A DNA stretch of 64,000 nucleotides from Viola odorata (Eukaryota > Streptophyta > Magnoliopsida > Malpighiales > Violaceae): assembly GCA_963691705.1 (NCBI GenBank), contig OY829545.1:44441475-44505474 (forward strand). The letters are read 5' to 3'. The notes below the pieces were generated by a model, which was given only the letters and a program-made list of their open reading frames with translations, searched no databases and had not been told where the DNA came from. Shown here piece by piece: positions 11,521 through 22,913 of the stretch. Both the position numbers and the translations under genes were made by a program. How positions within the stretch are numbered: the stretch's first letter is position 1; every line of letters begins with the position of its first letter.

Positions 11521-12856
11521 CCTTTTACACAGAGAATAAATATATACGGGAAAAGAGGGTCCCTTTACAGGAGACCCTTATTCCGGGCTAAACATCGTCC
11601 TTAGAACTCCATTAGTAAGGATGGAGTACGACACGGAGGTCAGACACCTCATCACAATAGAAATCCAAGAAGGTGTGAAACTTAATTGCCTCATGATGTC
11701 TTCTAGGAACTCCACTCCATTCAATCATAAGCTTTGCTCTTATCAAGTTTTATGCTCATCCATCCTGACCCTAACCGCTTAGTGTTCATGGCATTAAAAA
11801 TAACCTAAGCTATAAGAGCATTATCTATAATCATCCTATTTGCGATAAACTCGCTTTGGTTTTCTGACACAATGTTTGGCATGATGTCATTTAGACGACT
11901 AGCAAACACTTTAGTCACCAACTTAAACACCATATTACACAAACTAATCAGTCGGAGTTGTGAACAAAACGTGGGCTTAGCAGCTTTACGAATCGAGGTG
12001 ATAAAAGTATGGTTCAGATAGTTAGGGTCCTTCCCATCATTCAGAATTCCTAATACTGCAACGCAAACATAATTAGTTACCACAAACCAAAATTTTATAA
12101 AAAACAAATAGGGCATCCCATCCAGACCAGGGGCTTTGTGAGATGCATTTGTTTTAAATCCTTAAAAAACTCATCTTTTGTAAAGAACAAGTTAAAACAA
12201 CGTTCATTAAAGGTGTAACACATGGGCTAAGGGAGAAGGAATCCTTCCAAGCTTCATTCGCAACTCCCTTATAAATTCTTTCAAGAATTGTGCACCCTTC
12301 CCTCCCATTCCCCCTCCCCCACGCTGGTTAATGCACCAAGTAAACTTCGGTCTTGAGAAACCCAAATCAAGAAGTTCACAAAAATCCAGAGCGCATCTAA
12401 ACCTATTCATGGCATTGAAATCCCTATCAGTCCCTCAACTTCTCATGGCTCCACAATACTTCGTTGAAATCCCCAAAAAATAACCAAGGAAGTTTACTTA
12501 GGTCCTCAATCTCCGATCGTGGCCATTCATAGTATTACCAGTAAACCTCCAAGGGGTGCCCCCTAAAATCCCAGTCAATATCTCAATATCAAGGCAATGA
12601 TGATCTACCATCAGACAATGAACTCTAATATGGGAGTGACTCATAAATGAGAGACCCCCTCTCCTATTTGACCCTTCAAAATCAACAGAAAAAACATAAT
12701 CAAAATTCTATTTATCAATTCATCAATCTTAGCAGAATACATCTTAGTTTCTGAAAGGAAAACCATATCTGGGTACTCTAAACCTAAAACCTTTGACAAG
12801 GTTTCAACCGTCTATGGGTTCCTAAGCCCATGACAGTTCCAAAGTAAGATTCTCAT
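11521..12856 (-). pseudogene. L1-type LINE ORF2: endonuclease and RT, truncated
   Basis: It starts at ATG 12856 with MRILLWNCHGLRNP, the usual first motif of plant L1 APE endonuclease. FLSETKM and LDLGFSRPKFTW follow. RT begins around 12100 (KPTFCSQLRLISLCNMVFK, ENQSEFIANRMIIDNALIA). Motif A follows (IKLDKSKAYD, then a stop, then MEW). It is cut off at 11521 by the Copia LTR, before the FADD motif. Several in-frame stops fit C-to-T decay. Confidence 0.87.
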
Positions 12857-14940
12857 GGGTCTCGGCGGGGTTGTTGAGCAACATCAGCCACACCATTTCC
12901 AACACCTTTTTGATCATTCAAAGTTTTGAACTTCTTCTGCAAAAATACAAAAGGGTCATTACCTGCATCCAAATACAACTCGGCCACACCACGGTTACCT
13001 GAAACCTTTGGCTTAGGTCCAATACCCGACTTCCAAATAGTTGGATTTGAAACCCCACCCACTCTCTTTCGGGCCTTATTCAGGAAAAAAACCCGTCACC
13101 ATAGTTGCCCGCTCCCTACCCTCTAAACCATCTAACCCCTAGTGTGAACCAAACTCTCAATCCACCTTCATTGCTCCAACTGACCTGCTACTCTGAACCA
13201 GAATAAATTCTTCCTGATTGGATTTTATGCTCGAACTCTCCTCCAAGTCCGCCCCTTTGGTCATCCCATTATCACCCACCAAAGCCTCCTCTTCCCAAAA
13301 AAAAAAAACCTATTGGGCCTATTCCCAAGCCAACAGCTTTCCTCGACTTGTAGTAGTCCAAAAGAGGGCAACTCCTAGATGGCCCAATCAGGCTATACTC
13401 CTCCTCCAGCCTACGGCCCAACCCAGCTCCAGCCTCACTTCTCGAGCCCAGCCCACTCCAAATAGCACCAGAACCCAACTCCTTCCCTTCTCCAGCTCAA
13501 CATTTTCCCACTTCCGGCCCGCCATCTCCTCTCAGCCCATTAACATCAACGCCCTAACCAAGCCCTAGCCCACACTCTCCACTCAATTGTCCCAGCCCAA
13601 CCCCAACTCCTCCCGGCCCATTAGCAACATCACCTACACGTAACCCCAGGTGCCACTCACTCACCATCGTCCCCAACTATCCCTGCACCTAACTGACCCA
13701 AAAAACTAACAAACACCTACCCATTAAAATTTTGCAATGAATTTTCCATGTGAGATCCTAACTTCTCTAACAAATTCCCATTATCCCCACTACCTAGCTT
13801 GTAAACTAAGCGCTCCTTAATCATGACCCTCGAAATCTCTTACCTACCTGATCGATAACTGAATGACCAGAAAAATCCCCACTACTCAATTTACCTCCAC
13901 TTCCGCAATCCACAACCTCCACAACCATATTTTCCGGACCGCCCCCGATGGAGAATTCTAATCACCAGAACAACCCTGATCGCCGAGCGGGTATTATCGG
14001 AACTAATCTGAATCGTAGACCGTTGCACCCATTACCGTGTCGATCCTGTCTCGGCACTGATCTATCCTCACTAAACAAACTACTGTCCACCATTGTCCGG
14101 ATACCTTAATTCGATGCAGCAACCCCAAACATCCTCCCACAAGAATGCATCCCTACCCTAGGTTGCCGAAACGACATTGGTCTATCCGAGGGAGCCCTAA
14201 TCCCGTTGCTAAATTCCAAAGGTTTCACACCAACTAGATCTTGAATTTATCCCCGCACCTGAAAAATATGACCCAATCTACCACAAAAATAATAGTAATT
14301 TAAGTAACTTCTCGTACATGAAAATTAAAGGAACTTTTTCCTCATTCTTAGTCAGAACCTCATACTTTTTCATACGGCCTGTCGACGTCCAGTAACACTC
14401 TGATCCGAACCCATCTCCATAGTCTTTTGAGATCCGAGTCCTCTACTCCCATGAACCTCCCAATTGGGTTCCCGATCTCCTCCACTATTTCCCCGTTGCA
14501 CAAATTCATCGGTAGGTCATAAACTCTCCCGTTAAAACACACGCGAGCCATATCCAAGCTTAAGAATTGCTCATCCCCGTCACCTTTCTCAAGATCACAA
14601 GTTGTCGACTAAAAAACCATGGGGCTCTAGCAAGCACTAAAATCCGGTCATGTTCAAGAGAGAACTTGAATATGAAGAGATTTGGATCAAGAACCGACAT
14701 CTCGAAAGAGCCTTGAGGCACCCACAACTCCTTCATCCGATCCAAGAACGTCGGAGAATTCACCTACCGTTCGCCCAAAACCTTACTCATCAACAGGAAA
14801 CCCACTCTTCCCCTCGTTCACTTGAGAAACCAAACCTAACATCTCCTCACTGCCCTTAGCCACAATCCCTTTTCCCTTCTTCAACTCACCTCTCACGAAG
14901 GTCCTCCCATTCACATCAAATAAAGACTAGACACAGCTTA
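12855..14940 (-). pseudogene. L1-type LINE ORF1: DUF4283 and zinc knuckle, decayed
   Basis: RNA-binding ORF1 protein of plant LINEs. Visible pieces are SVLDPNLFIFKFSLEHDRIL with ARAPWFFSRQLVILRKV (14763-14560), then NGEIVEEIGNPIGRFMGVED and LLDVDRPYEKV (to 14360). A zinc knuckle relic, YYFCGRLGHIF, lies near 14290. The ends meet ORF2 at about 12855. Frameshifts separate the pieces. The 5' UTR runs to about 15300. Confidence 0.8.
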
Positions 14941-16258
14941 ACCCAAAAACAATAAATAAAACCAATACGAGTATATATGTATAGCTAGCCCAGGGATGTA
15001 AAACACATCATAAAACAGAATTATAGTCGAATTGAAATTTGAAAAGGGGATAAAGATAATGAAGGGGGGTTAGATAAGAATAATCAAAACAAACTAGAAT
15101 CCTAATTCAAAACGACTATCTGCACAGGATGGATGTTGCAGCTGAAACAACAACAGATAAAAAAAGTCAATAAAAACAAAACGGAAATAAAAAGGAAAGG
15201 AAGAAAACTCACATGTGCGCGAGACCAGATAGGGAGGACCCTAAACTAAAACCACGAACCTGAGACCGGCCGCAGACCTCTTTGCTTCCATATGCAAAGT
15301 GTTGGAAGTGTTGGAATTAAAGAAAAGTCTAGAAGTTGTACAAGATGACGGCGTATAATTAGGGGTGTCAAACGGGTCGACCCGACCCGACCCATTTAGC
15401 TGTGACCCGTTGGGTTGAGGGTCAAAAAATGACCCGACCCGTTTCTAACCCGCAGGGTAGCGGGTCGACCCGACCCGACCCATCTGACCCGTTAAGTAAA
15501 ACGACGTCGTTTTGACAAATCAAAACGACGTCATTTTGGCATGCTTTGTCTTTATGAAGACAAAATTTCAGAGGGTCAAACGGGTCGTAAACGGGTCAGC
15601 ATGACCCGCACGCGACCCATTGACCAATTGGCGACCCGTTGACCAGTTGGTGACCCATGAACAGTACAATACGAGTTAACCCACCCAAATCCAGGCGGGT
15701 CAACCCGTTCAAATTCGGGTGGGTCAGCCCGCCCCAAATTTTTTGACCCAGATTTTAAATTTTTTTTAAATTTTTCTTTGATATGGGTTTTTGTTTTTAA
15801 AAGTAATGGTGCATTTAAAATATCAATTTTCTTTACGAAAAATTTTAAAATAAATATTTTATAAAAACAAGTTGTTATTGACTTGATTCTTCGGTTAACA
15901 AGCTTTATACTATATATTTTATGCATTTAAATTTCTAAACAAATACTACAATAAAATAAACGGATTTAAAAATGAAATTCTAGCATAAACATTAAACAAA
16001 TTACATTTGTACTAATTTTTACATTAAAATTGCATGTATTTAAACAAAAACTAACAATCGAAAGTAAAATTAATTCTATACATGCAGTTTAGATTCTTAG
16101 AAGAAATAATATCTTCAGTGAACTCCATTCGTATACTATACATCACATCATAAATTAAATGCATGCAGTTTAGATTCTTAGAAGAAAATGACATGAAACT
16201 AATTCCAAAAAAAAAAAAAGGATAGAAGAGGTTTTATGTCATCTTCCTTTGCTTTCTC

Positions 16259-17782
16259 TCAATACCACTCTGCGTATCCACCTACATATATATGTTTTTA
16301 GTATGAAAGAAGAAACGAAATGAAACAGAACAAGCAAACATACAAACTTGATTTCTAAACAAATACTACATTGAAATAAACGGATTTAAAAATGAAATTC
16401 TTGCATAAACATTAAACAAATTACATATACACTCAATTTAAAATTACATGTATTTCTGTTACTAATGAAGACCAGCGATCGGAAGTCAAACTAATATCAT
16501 CCGGTGTTTCATCTTGCATGATTTATATCTTATCATTTTCCCTATTGTACACCTTAAAACAATCAGACATGCGTGTAGTTCTACTTACTACATGCAAATC
16601 TTTACGCAAATAAAGCAACAAATTTCTAATTACCATCCATTCAACGAACCGAAAAATGGACAAAGCAATGTCTCCATCTAGCAAAGCACCTGCACTATGG
16701 GTCACCAAATGCCCAACACGATTCACCCTTAAATCTCCATATTAGTACCTTAGGACATGTTTTAAGATCAATTATAAAAAGATCTATCGCACAATGGGTC
16801 ACCAGCCAAGAATCATACTTTCTTCCATGCCAAGAAAATCAATGATACGAAATTAATAAATTGGTGTCTTGCAAGCAGCAGCAGCTCTGCTGCACCAGAA
16901 GATAAAAATGATACATTTGCTTCACTCTCACACTTCAATGCACATCAAAATTATTTGACGAAGGATAACAAGTAGAGAACAAAAAGTGCCTGTAGCAACC
17001 TCACGCAATCATATTATTTTAATGAAACAAAGATTACACTTATCATCAAAATATCAGGAGTTTCTCATCCTTAACAACTTGCACTTATTGCCAATACCTA
17101 TCAGAGGGAAAAAGAAACAGAGATAGGAAGAATTACCAGATAACGCTCGTGCCAAGTCAATTTGCGGCGTTTCTTCAGGTGGGGAGGGTCTGGTAACGAT
17201 GACGGAACCTGGACATAGATAGGTCAAGACAAAGCACTAACTAAGTTGTCTTGTCTGGTAAATCAAATCGACAGACACTCATTGAGGAGTGTAAGAAGGT
17301 ATTCATTATTACCTGCCATGGGACGGTCCTTGAGGTGTTTGACATCAAAAATAGCCCCAGTTGCTGCTGCCACTTTGCTTTTAAGTGCGTGGGATCCAAT
17401 CAGCTCATACTGCCAGCTCCCATCCTGGTAACCCTCACATAGAAGCAGCTCTACATGCCTTGCATCTAGTGTCTGCATAGTTCCTGATTGCAAAAACCAA
17501 TTTCAGATGAACGCTTGTAAAAGTAGTTAACCAACAAACATACTTGCACAGAATCACATTCCAAAAAACATGGTCTACTAGAAAACCTAAGAGAAATCAT
17601 TCACATTCCTCAATAAACTTGATCCTGACTAGGCCAAATATATCTAACAGCTAAGCCTAATTTCTACACATAATTGAAGAGTATATGGACAAAATAATTA
17701 CCAAAGTAAACATGTAAAGCAAATTGTTACTCACCTTCACATGTTTCCAGTTCACAAACTGGGCATCTTACGAGCTGCAGAT
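16259..17782 (-). pseudogene. four captured spliceable exons of an unrecognised host gene
   Basis: In minus-strand order: exon a 17782-17735 (LVRCPVCELETCEG), exon b 17483-17313 (LDARHVELLLCEGYQDGSWQ... HLKDRPMAG), exon c 17208-17137 (SVIVTRPSPPEETPQIDLAR) and exon d 16281-16259 (GYAEWY then TGA). Every junction has AG acceptor and GT donor, all introns are phase 1, and b and c are multiples of three. The frame stays open to the stop. The paired CxxC in exon a may bind a metal. I do not recognise the protein. The upstream exons are missing, so it is a 5'-truncated copy or the tail of a chimeric gene. Confidence 0.7.
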
Positions 17783-18081
17783 CTGCAAAACATTTGGAAC
17801 ATTAAAATAACCAGAAATTACTAAGATCCTAGAAACTATTCACAAGCGTAGTTGGATTGAATTTAAGGTACCTGCTACCCATACTCCTGTTTTGATGTTA
17901 CCGAGCACACAAGTCCCACAAAGATTCCAACAGATTCTCCACAGAATCTTGGTGTGAAATTTTCAACGGCAAACTCAGGCTATCAGTTATAAATGCGACT
18001 TGTGAATCAAAGAAAAATCCACCAATTCGCATCCAATCTGATTATCCCACCATAATAAACCAACAGTGAGAAACATTTTTG

Positions 18082-18171
18082 TAGGGCCTCGGCATGGAAA
18101 GGAGAGTTGTCTCCAACAAATACAAGAGTGTGACATCTTAGACCCTTCAACCCACTAGAAATGTCAGTCTC
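18082..18171 (-). pseudogene. captured NDRG/SF21-like exon fragment
   Basis: After an acceptor (CTCTTGCAG) the minus strand reads ETDISSGLKGLRC followed by TLVFVGDNSPFHAEAL. This is the strongly conserved block of plant N-MYC downregulated-like (NDL/SF21) proteins, an alpha/beta-hydrolase-fold family. The similarity stops after EAL. It has the same orientation as the four exons at 16259-17782, so one transcript could join them. Confidence 0.75.
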
Positions 18172-18876
18172 CTGCAAGAGTAACATCAAACCTGTAAACA
18201 AAAATTTATGGCGTAGTAGTACAGCAGATTTGACATCAGCTGCGGCGTGGGTATTGAACGGAGGGCGGGTTTGGAGATGTTTTCTGCGTTTATATTGTGT
18301 AACCGCGGAAAACCTAGCTTTTCTTATTATCGGATCTATATTCTAAATTGACCAAGAAGACGAGAATCAGATCAGCAGCACAACTTCAACTAAATTATTC
18401 AGATCAAACAGAACAAACCCATAAAAGCAACGAAATCAGATCAGATCGAGGAGAAAAGAAGCCATCAACAAACCAAAGCGCATAACGGATGAAAAAAATA
18501 TCGCCAATATCAAAATTGAATGATAAAAGCACAAACCTTTGGTGAGTTGGGTGGGAGGGACAGATTATACAGAACAGAAGACGGGGATGAGGAGAGATGG
18601 GTGGGAGGGAGAGATGGAGAGCTGCAATTGGGTTTGGATCTGCGAGGAAGAGAGGACATGAAAAGAAGAAGCAGAAGGAGCAGTAAACATAAAATAAGGC
18701 AGTCATCGCGTTCAAATTTAAACGGGTCAGGCGGGTCGACCCGTGACCCGTAAGGTCGACCCGTTACTGACCCATTATTTAACGGGTCGAAAAATAATGA
18801 CCCGATGAGTCGAAATGAGGGTCGGGTACGAGTCGACCCGTCGGGTCGAACCTGTTTTGACACCCCTACGTATAAT

Positions 18877-20348
18877 CATGAAACGGAAGTGATAATGTCA
18901 AAACACTAGCAAATAATTAATTAATTTAAAAGGGCTCTTTATGCTAATGGCGCTTCATTCCATCCTGCAAACAATAAAAAACCTTTTATTACTTAGAAAT
19001 AAACTTGTGCTTTGATTCACACCCATATGTAATCGACCACCTGCCCTCGGCGATCGGTGTCGCCACAACCACCACGAGCGATGCTTCAGTTTCCGCCGTT
19101 GTCGTAAGACTTTCTGATTCCCTACTGCTGTTGGCGTCGGTTTCACTGAAGCACCTCGATCGGCGTCGTGTCGTGGTATTTGAATCAGGTCGTTGATTAG
19201 TATTGGGATAATGTCAATCCCTTAGATAGAGGTTGACTTGTCTGATCTCCCTATTCTGTGGTGTTTGATAGGATTATTCATTATGTTGATATTAAGCATG
19301 TACTTAACACCTGCGTTGCCGGCAAGCTGGGCCGCCTGGGCTCGTAGCGTCCTTGACGAGTCTTCTTGGACCCCCAAGTGCTGGCTTGGGCTAAGCCCAA
19401 CGGGAATTTACCCAGACCAAGTTTTAATTTTTTTTTGTAAAAATCGATTTTGGAAGTATGTCAAGTATTGAAACCTTCTTGTCCGTATCATGTATATAAG
19501 CATTCCGTCTAAACTAACAAAACGTACGTTACTTACCTTGAGAGAAATGATCTTTAACCGATTTGTTATATGGTTTCGTTTGTTTGTAGGAAGAATCAGT
19601 GGCCATTTAGAGTAAATTATTAAATTTTTTAATTAAGTTGGATAGCGATTTGAGAAATATAAACACGGTATCGTTATTTTTACACCCCAAATTATTATTA
19701 ATACAATCTCAGTTTATGAGAGATGTTTGATAAACTTTAAGCACATCAAAACAGAAAGTTAAGAGATTGAAACCGATATCTACTCTTGATGAGATAAGGA
19801 TCTAGTTTAATAAATTAAGATTTGAATTTATACAAACTCAAGAGAGTAAAGCTGAAATTTTGTAAAGAATTTAGACGAATCTAAAGATTTATCTTGGAGA
19901 CCAATTTAGATCGAGAAACAACAAGTGTTAATCGATTCAAAGATGAAGAAGACAAGATTGGAAGTTATTGTTTTTACTTGACTTAATACAAGACTTGCCT
20001 AATCTAGTAAAACATCAAGAATGAGCCCTTTAAAGAATGGAGGATTAATCACTCAACAAAAGCTTTCAAATTTAGACTAAAGACTAAAATAAAGAACGAA
20101 AATCCTATTTATACTTCAGGTAGTTTAGGCTTGTCTTTGAGAGAGTGACCACGGCCCAAGGTGGGTTTGGGCTGGTTTTGAAGAAGGTAGCACAGCCGAA
20201 GATAGGTTGGTCGCGTCTTGTGCCCATACGCCGGGTTGGTCGCGTCTTGCGCTCGTGCGTTCAGCATGTCTGTGCATTCAAGAACATAAGCATTGTCATT
20301 AATTTTTTTAATGGGTATAGTAAAGACCACCACCATATCTTTAGCAGC
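18877..20348. other. intergenic stretch without a recognised gene
   Basis: Only short chance ORFs are present. No transposon protein, RNA gene or clear promoter is visible. Confidence 0.6.
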
Positions 20349-20350
20349 TA

Positions 20351-20610
20351 CTCCCTCTGGTCTCCAATAAATGTCTTCCTCGCATCCCAATATTCAGTAG
20401 AGAACGTATATCGAGGAGGCCGGATGAGGTACTATTTGACCCCAAAAAATTCCGTACTTTTTTTCGAACGTACGTTAATCCTTAACGTACTTCCGAGAAA
20501 AAATTCGGGGCAAAATTGTCTCAAATAGTGACTGTTCCGGCCGTCTTAAGATACATTCTGAAACAGTAAAAGCAAATGCTAAAACGACATTTTATGGAGA
20601 CCGGAGGGAG
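20351..20610. mobile_element. Stowaway-like MITE
   Basis: 260 bp with inverted ends CTCCCTCTGGTCTCCA and TGGAGACCGGAGGGAG, flanked by TA on each side (20349-20350, 20611-20612). It shares internal blocks (TATTTGA, the CGTACGTTAATCCTTAACGT palindrome, ATATTCAGTAG) with the copy at 45443-45701, which lies in the opposite orientation. It is non-coding and would be moved by a Tc1/mariner transposase. Confidence 0.9.
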
Positions 20611-20612
20611 TA

Positions 20613-21296
20613 GAAATTTAATTGTCGACTACTATGAAATTATTGGTGTTGAGTGATTGGGTGCATAATCCGTCAAAAGTAAATATGATTATAAATTTAA
20701 CACTAAATAATAAAATAATATATAAATAATAGCAAGATGTTCAATCATGAAGGAAAAGGGTAAAATTTAAGTTTTACAAATATGATCAATTGTAACAAAA
20801 ACAAAGTAAACAAAGGGTGCAATTGAGTTATGAATAATTAAATAGCAAAACTGAATTGTAAATGTAACAGGTAATAAGATACGGTGGTAACAAAGAGATG
20901 ATAAAGATTCTTAGTAAAAACTATTCAACGTTATGATTCACAAATATTGATCATTGATGCAAAAATATTCAAAATTGATTTTGCAAGAAAGCTATATAAA
21001 TCATGTTTATTTTAACGTCTCACTCTCGTCTTATATTAAGTCACTTGATATTTTATTAAAGAACTCAATCACTTAAAAAGATACTCTATTAAAGATTATC
21101 ATGTTTTATTTTAATTTACCTACTTTATTAAAAAAGAACGAACACTATGTTTGAGTAGTTTTTTTCTTTTTGAAAAAGATGATAGCATTATTAAAAGGAG
21201 AAACAGAGTTCGTAATGGACATTACAACAATGAATAGTTTCATATATACTTTCAAGTAATTATGTGTTTGATTTTTTTGTGGACGTAGAAAAGTTG
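20613..21296. other. AT-rich upstream region of the GH1 locus with a dispersed repeat
   Basis: No gene. Bases about 20930-21110 (ATTGATCATTGATGCAA, then GCTATA and ACTCTATTAA motifs) resemble 57255-57390, so this is part of a dispersed non-coding repeat family. Confidence 0.5.
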
Positions 21297-21396
21297 CACA
21301 CTAAAAGAAAGTTCCACACGTATCATTTTACCCTTAAATAAATCAGTAGATTTAAGAATACACGCTTTCACACTAAAAGAAAGTTCCACACGTATC
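21297..21396 (+). promoter_or_regulatory. 28-bp direct repeat pair upstream of the GH1 gene
   Basis: CACACTAAAAGAAAGTTCCA followed by CACGTATC occurs at 21297-21324 and again, unchanged, at 21369-21396. The repeats are 72 bp apart and end about 30 bases before the TATA box. The core includes ACACGT. A role as a paired transcription-factor site is plausible but unproven. Confidence 0.6.
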
Positions 21397-21422
21397 TTGG
21401 CTATGGTATATTGATTTATAAT

Positions 21423-21437
21423 ATAGTATATAAAAGG
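21423..21437 (+). promoter_or_regulatory. TATA box of the GH1 gene
   Basis: AGTATATAAAAGGGG lies about 50 bases before the ATG at 21487, which would leave a short leader. Its spacing and sequence fit a plant TATA box. Confidence 0.75.
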
Positions 21438-21486
21438 GGTAGGGGGTGAAGAAGGTTAGGGTAGAGAAATAGATTGGAGGATCGGA

Positions 21487-22784
21487 ATGGCGAATGAAAG
21501 AGTTGTTTGGTTGTACTTGGAGTTGGTGGTTGTAGCCATTGTCATTGGTGTGGGTCGATCGTTGGCGAATGGTGCAGCCACGCCTTCAAAACCGAGCCAT
21601 TACGCCATGCCATTCAACAGGACAAGCTTTCCCAATGGTTTCATTTTCGGAGCTGGAACAGCAGCTTACCAGGTATATTCATGTCATATTTAGTACTTCA
21701 TTCGGACCCAAAAAAATGACATTTTGGGTCCGAATTTTTGGTCCAAAATAAAAATCATTTGAGCCTCTCCTAATATAAAATCGTTTTATCCAGCTCCTTT
21801 ATTTGTTTTTTTAAATATGACCAGTCATGTTAGAGGATCTAAACTAATTAATCTATTTTTCAGTCAGAATGGAGCAGCTCATATTGATGGCAAGGGTCCA
21901 AGCATATGGGATACCTTCACTGAAAACCATCCAGGTCGCTTTTCTGTTTTGGGTCCAAGCATATGGGATATTTTGCAGTAGTACTTTATCCAAGAATCTA
22001 TCATGAATAGTAAAAAAGAGGAACTAATTTGAAATATATATTAAGGGTCGTTTGAAATAATTTCTTTTAGAAAATTATCGCAAATAAAACTTAATATATT
22101 GTTTTAGAAAAATTTAAAGACAAAATCATGGATGAATTTGTTTTGCTATAATTTATGGACTAAAAATCACATCCATGAAAAAGCAAGCATAAGGTTTTTT
22201 TTCCCTTATAAAATGAAAGAATTAATAAGTTATTTTGAAGATTTTTTTCTTTAAAAAATGCATAAATAGCTATATACATCGAGAAGTGTAAGTGTTTTTT
22301 TCTTGAAAGTACATAAAAGAAGAAGATAAATTAAATTATAAAATTAGAGCCATTGCTATTTTGTATTCAATTTTCTTATAATTATAATCGCATGATATCA
22401 CTAAGTAGCTTTATTTCATAAATATCTCATGCTTTCATACTATTTTTACTGACTACTCCCCTGACAGAAAAAAATAGAGGATCACAGCTCGGGAGATGTA
22501 GCTGATGACTTTTATCATCGATACAAGGTAAATTAAACATATATATTTAATTTAAATTTCTCTACTTAATTTTGTATGTCTATAGTAGAATGCACGTTTA
22601 ATTTGTGGAGATTAATAGAAATGTTTTTTTTCTTCTGTAATTTCATAATTCATAAATAAATACCTATATATCTAATTAATTAATAATGATGTAAAAATAA
22701 TTTGGCAGGAGGACGTACAATTGATGAAAAAGATTGGGTTGGATTCATTTAGGTTCTCCATATCATGGTCAAGAGTATTACCTA
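21487..22784 (+). pseudogene. GH1 exons 1-4: signal peptide and start of barrel
   Basis: Exon 1 encodes a hydrophobic signal peptide (MANERVVWLYLELVVVAIVI) and the GH1 N-terminal signature FPNGFIFGAGTAAYQ. Exon 2 has GAAHIDGKGPSIWDTF, but an additional T between GAA and GGA breaks the frame if the first AG acceptor (21863) is used. The second AG (21867) would restore it at the cost of the conserved Glu of EGAA. Exon 3 encodes EDHSSGDVADDFYHRYK and is 60 nt where 59 are needed. Exon 4 encodes [20 protein letters not shown]. Intron 2 contains a second copy of GGGTCCAAGCATATGGGATA (21951-21970) from exon 2. Confidence 0.85.
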
Positions 22785-22896
22785 GTAAGAGAAAAGTTGA
22801 TAAACATAATTAGACATATATCTCTTATGACATGTTTGATTACTCGTAATGAACTATAAGTAACGAGAATAGAAGTAAGAAATAAAAATGAGTGGG

Positions 22897-22913
22897 AATG
22901 AATAGGAGTTAGT
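22897..22913. repeat. left target-site duplication of intron-4 LINE
   Basis: AATGAATAGGAGTTAGT recurs exactly at 24945-24961, right after the poly(A) tail. Seventeen bases is a usual LINE duplication length. Confidence 0.93.

Larger units (their letters stand above)
15360..18868. mobile_element. non-autonomous hAT element carrying host exons
   Basis: The ends are inverted: TAGGGGTGTCAAAC at the left and GTTTTGACACCCCTA at the right. The 8-bp target duplication CGTATAAT is exact on both sides (15352-15359 and 18869-18876), as made by hAT transposase. Many copies of GGGTCGACCCG-type motifs lie near both ends, a known feature of hAT subterminal regions. No transposase is present, so movement would need another element's enzyme. 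The interior holds gene-derived exons (see 16259-17782 and 18082-18171). Bases 15780-16250 are AT-rich and contain no gene. Confidence 0.93.

Noticed and set aside
18404..18863. ORFs of 103 and 117 aa on the minus strand
   Set aside because: They run through the hAT subterminal repeats and low-complexity sequence and show no protein-like pattern.
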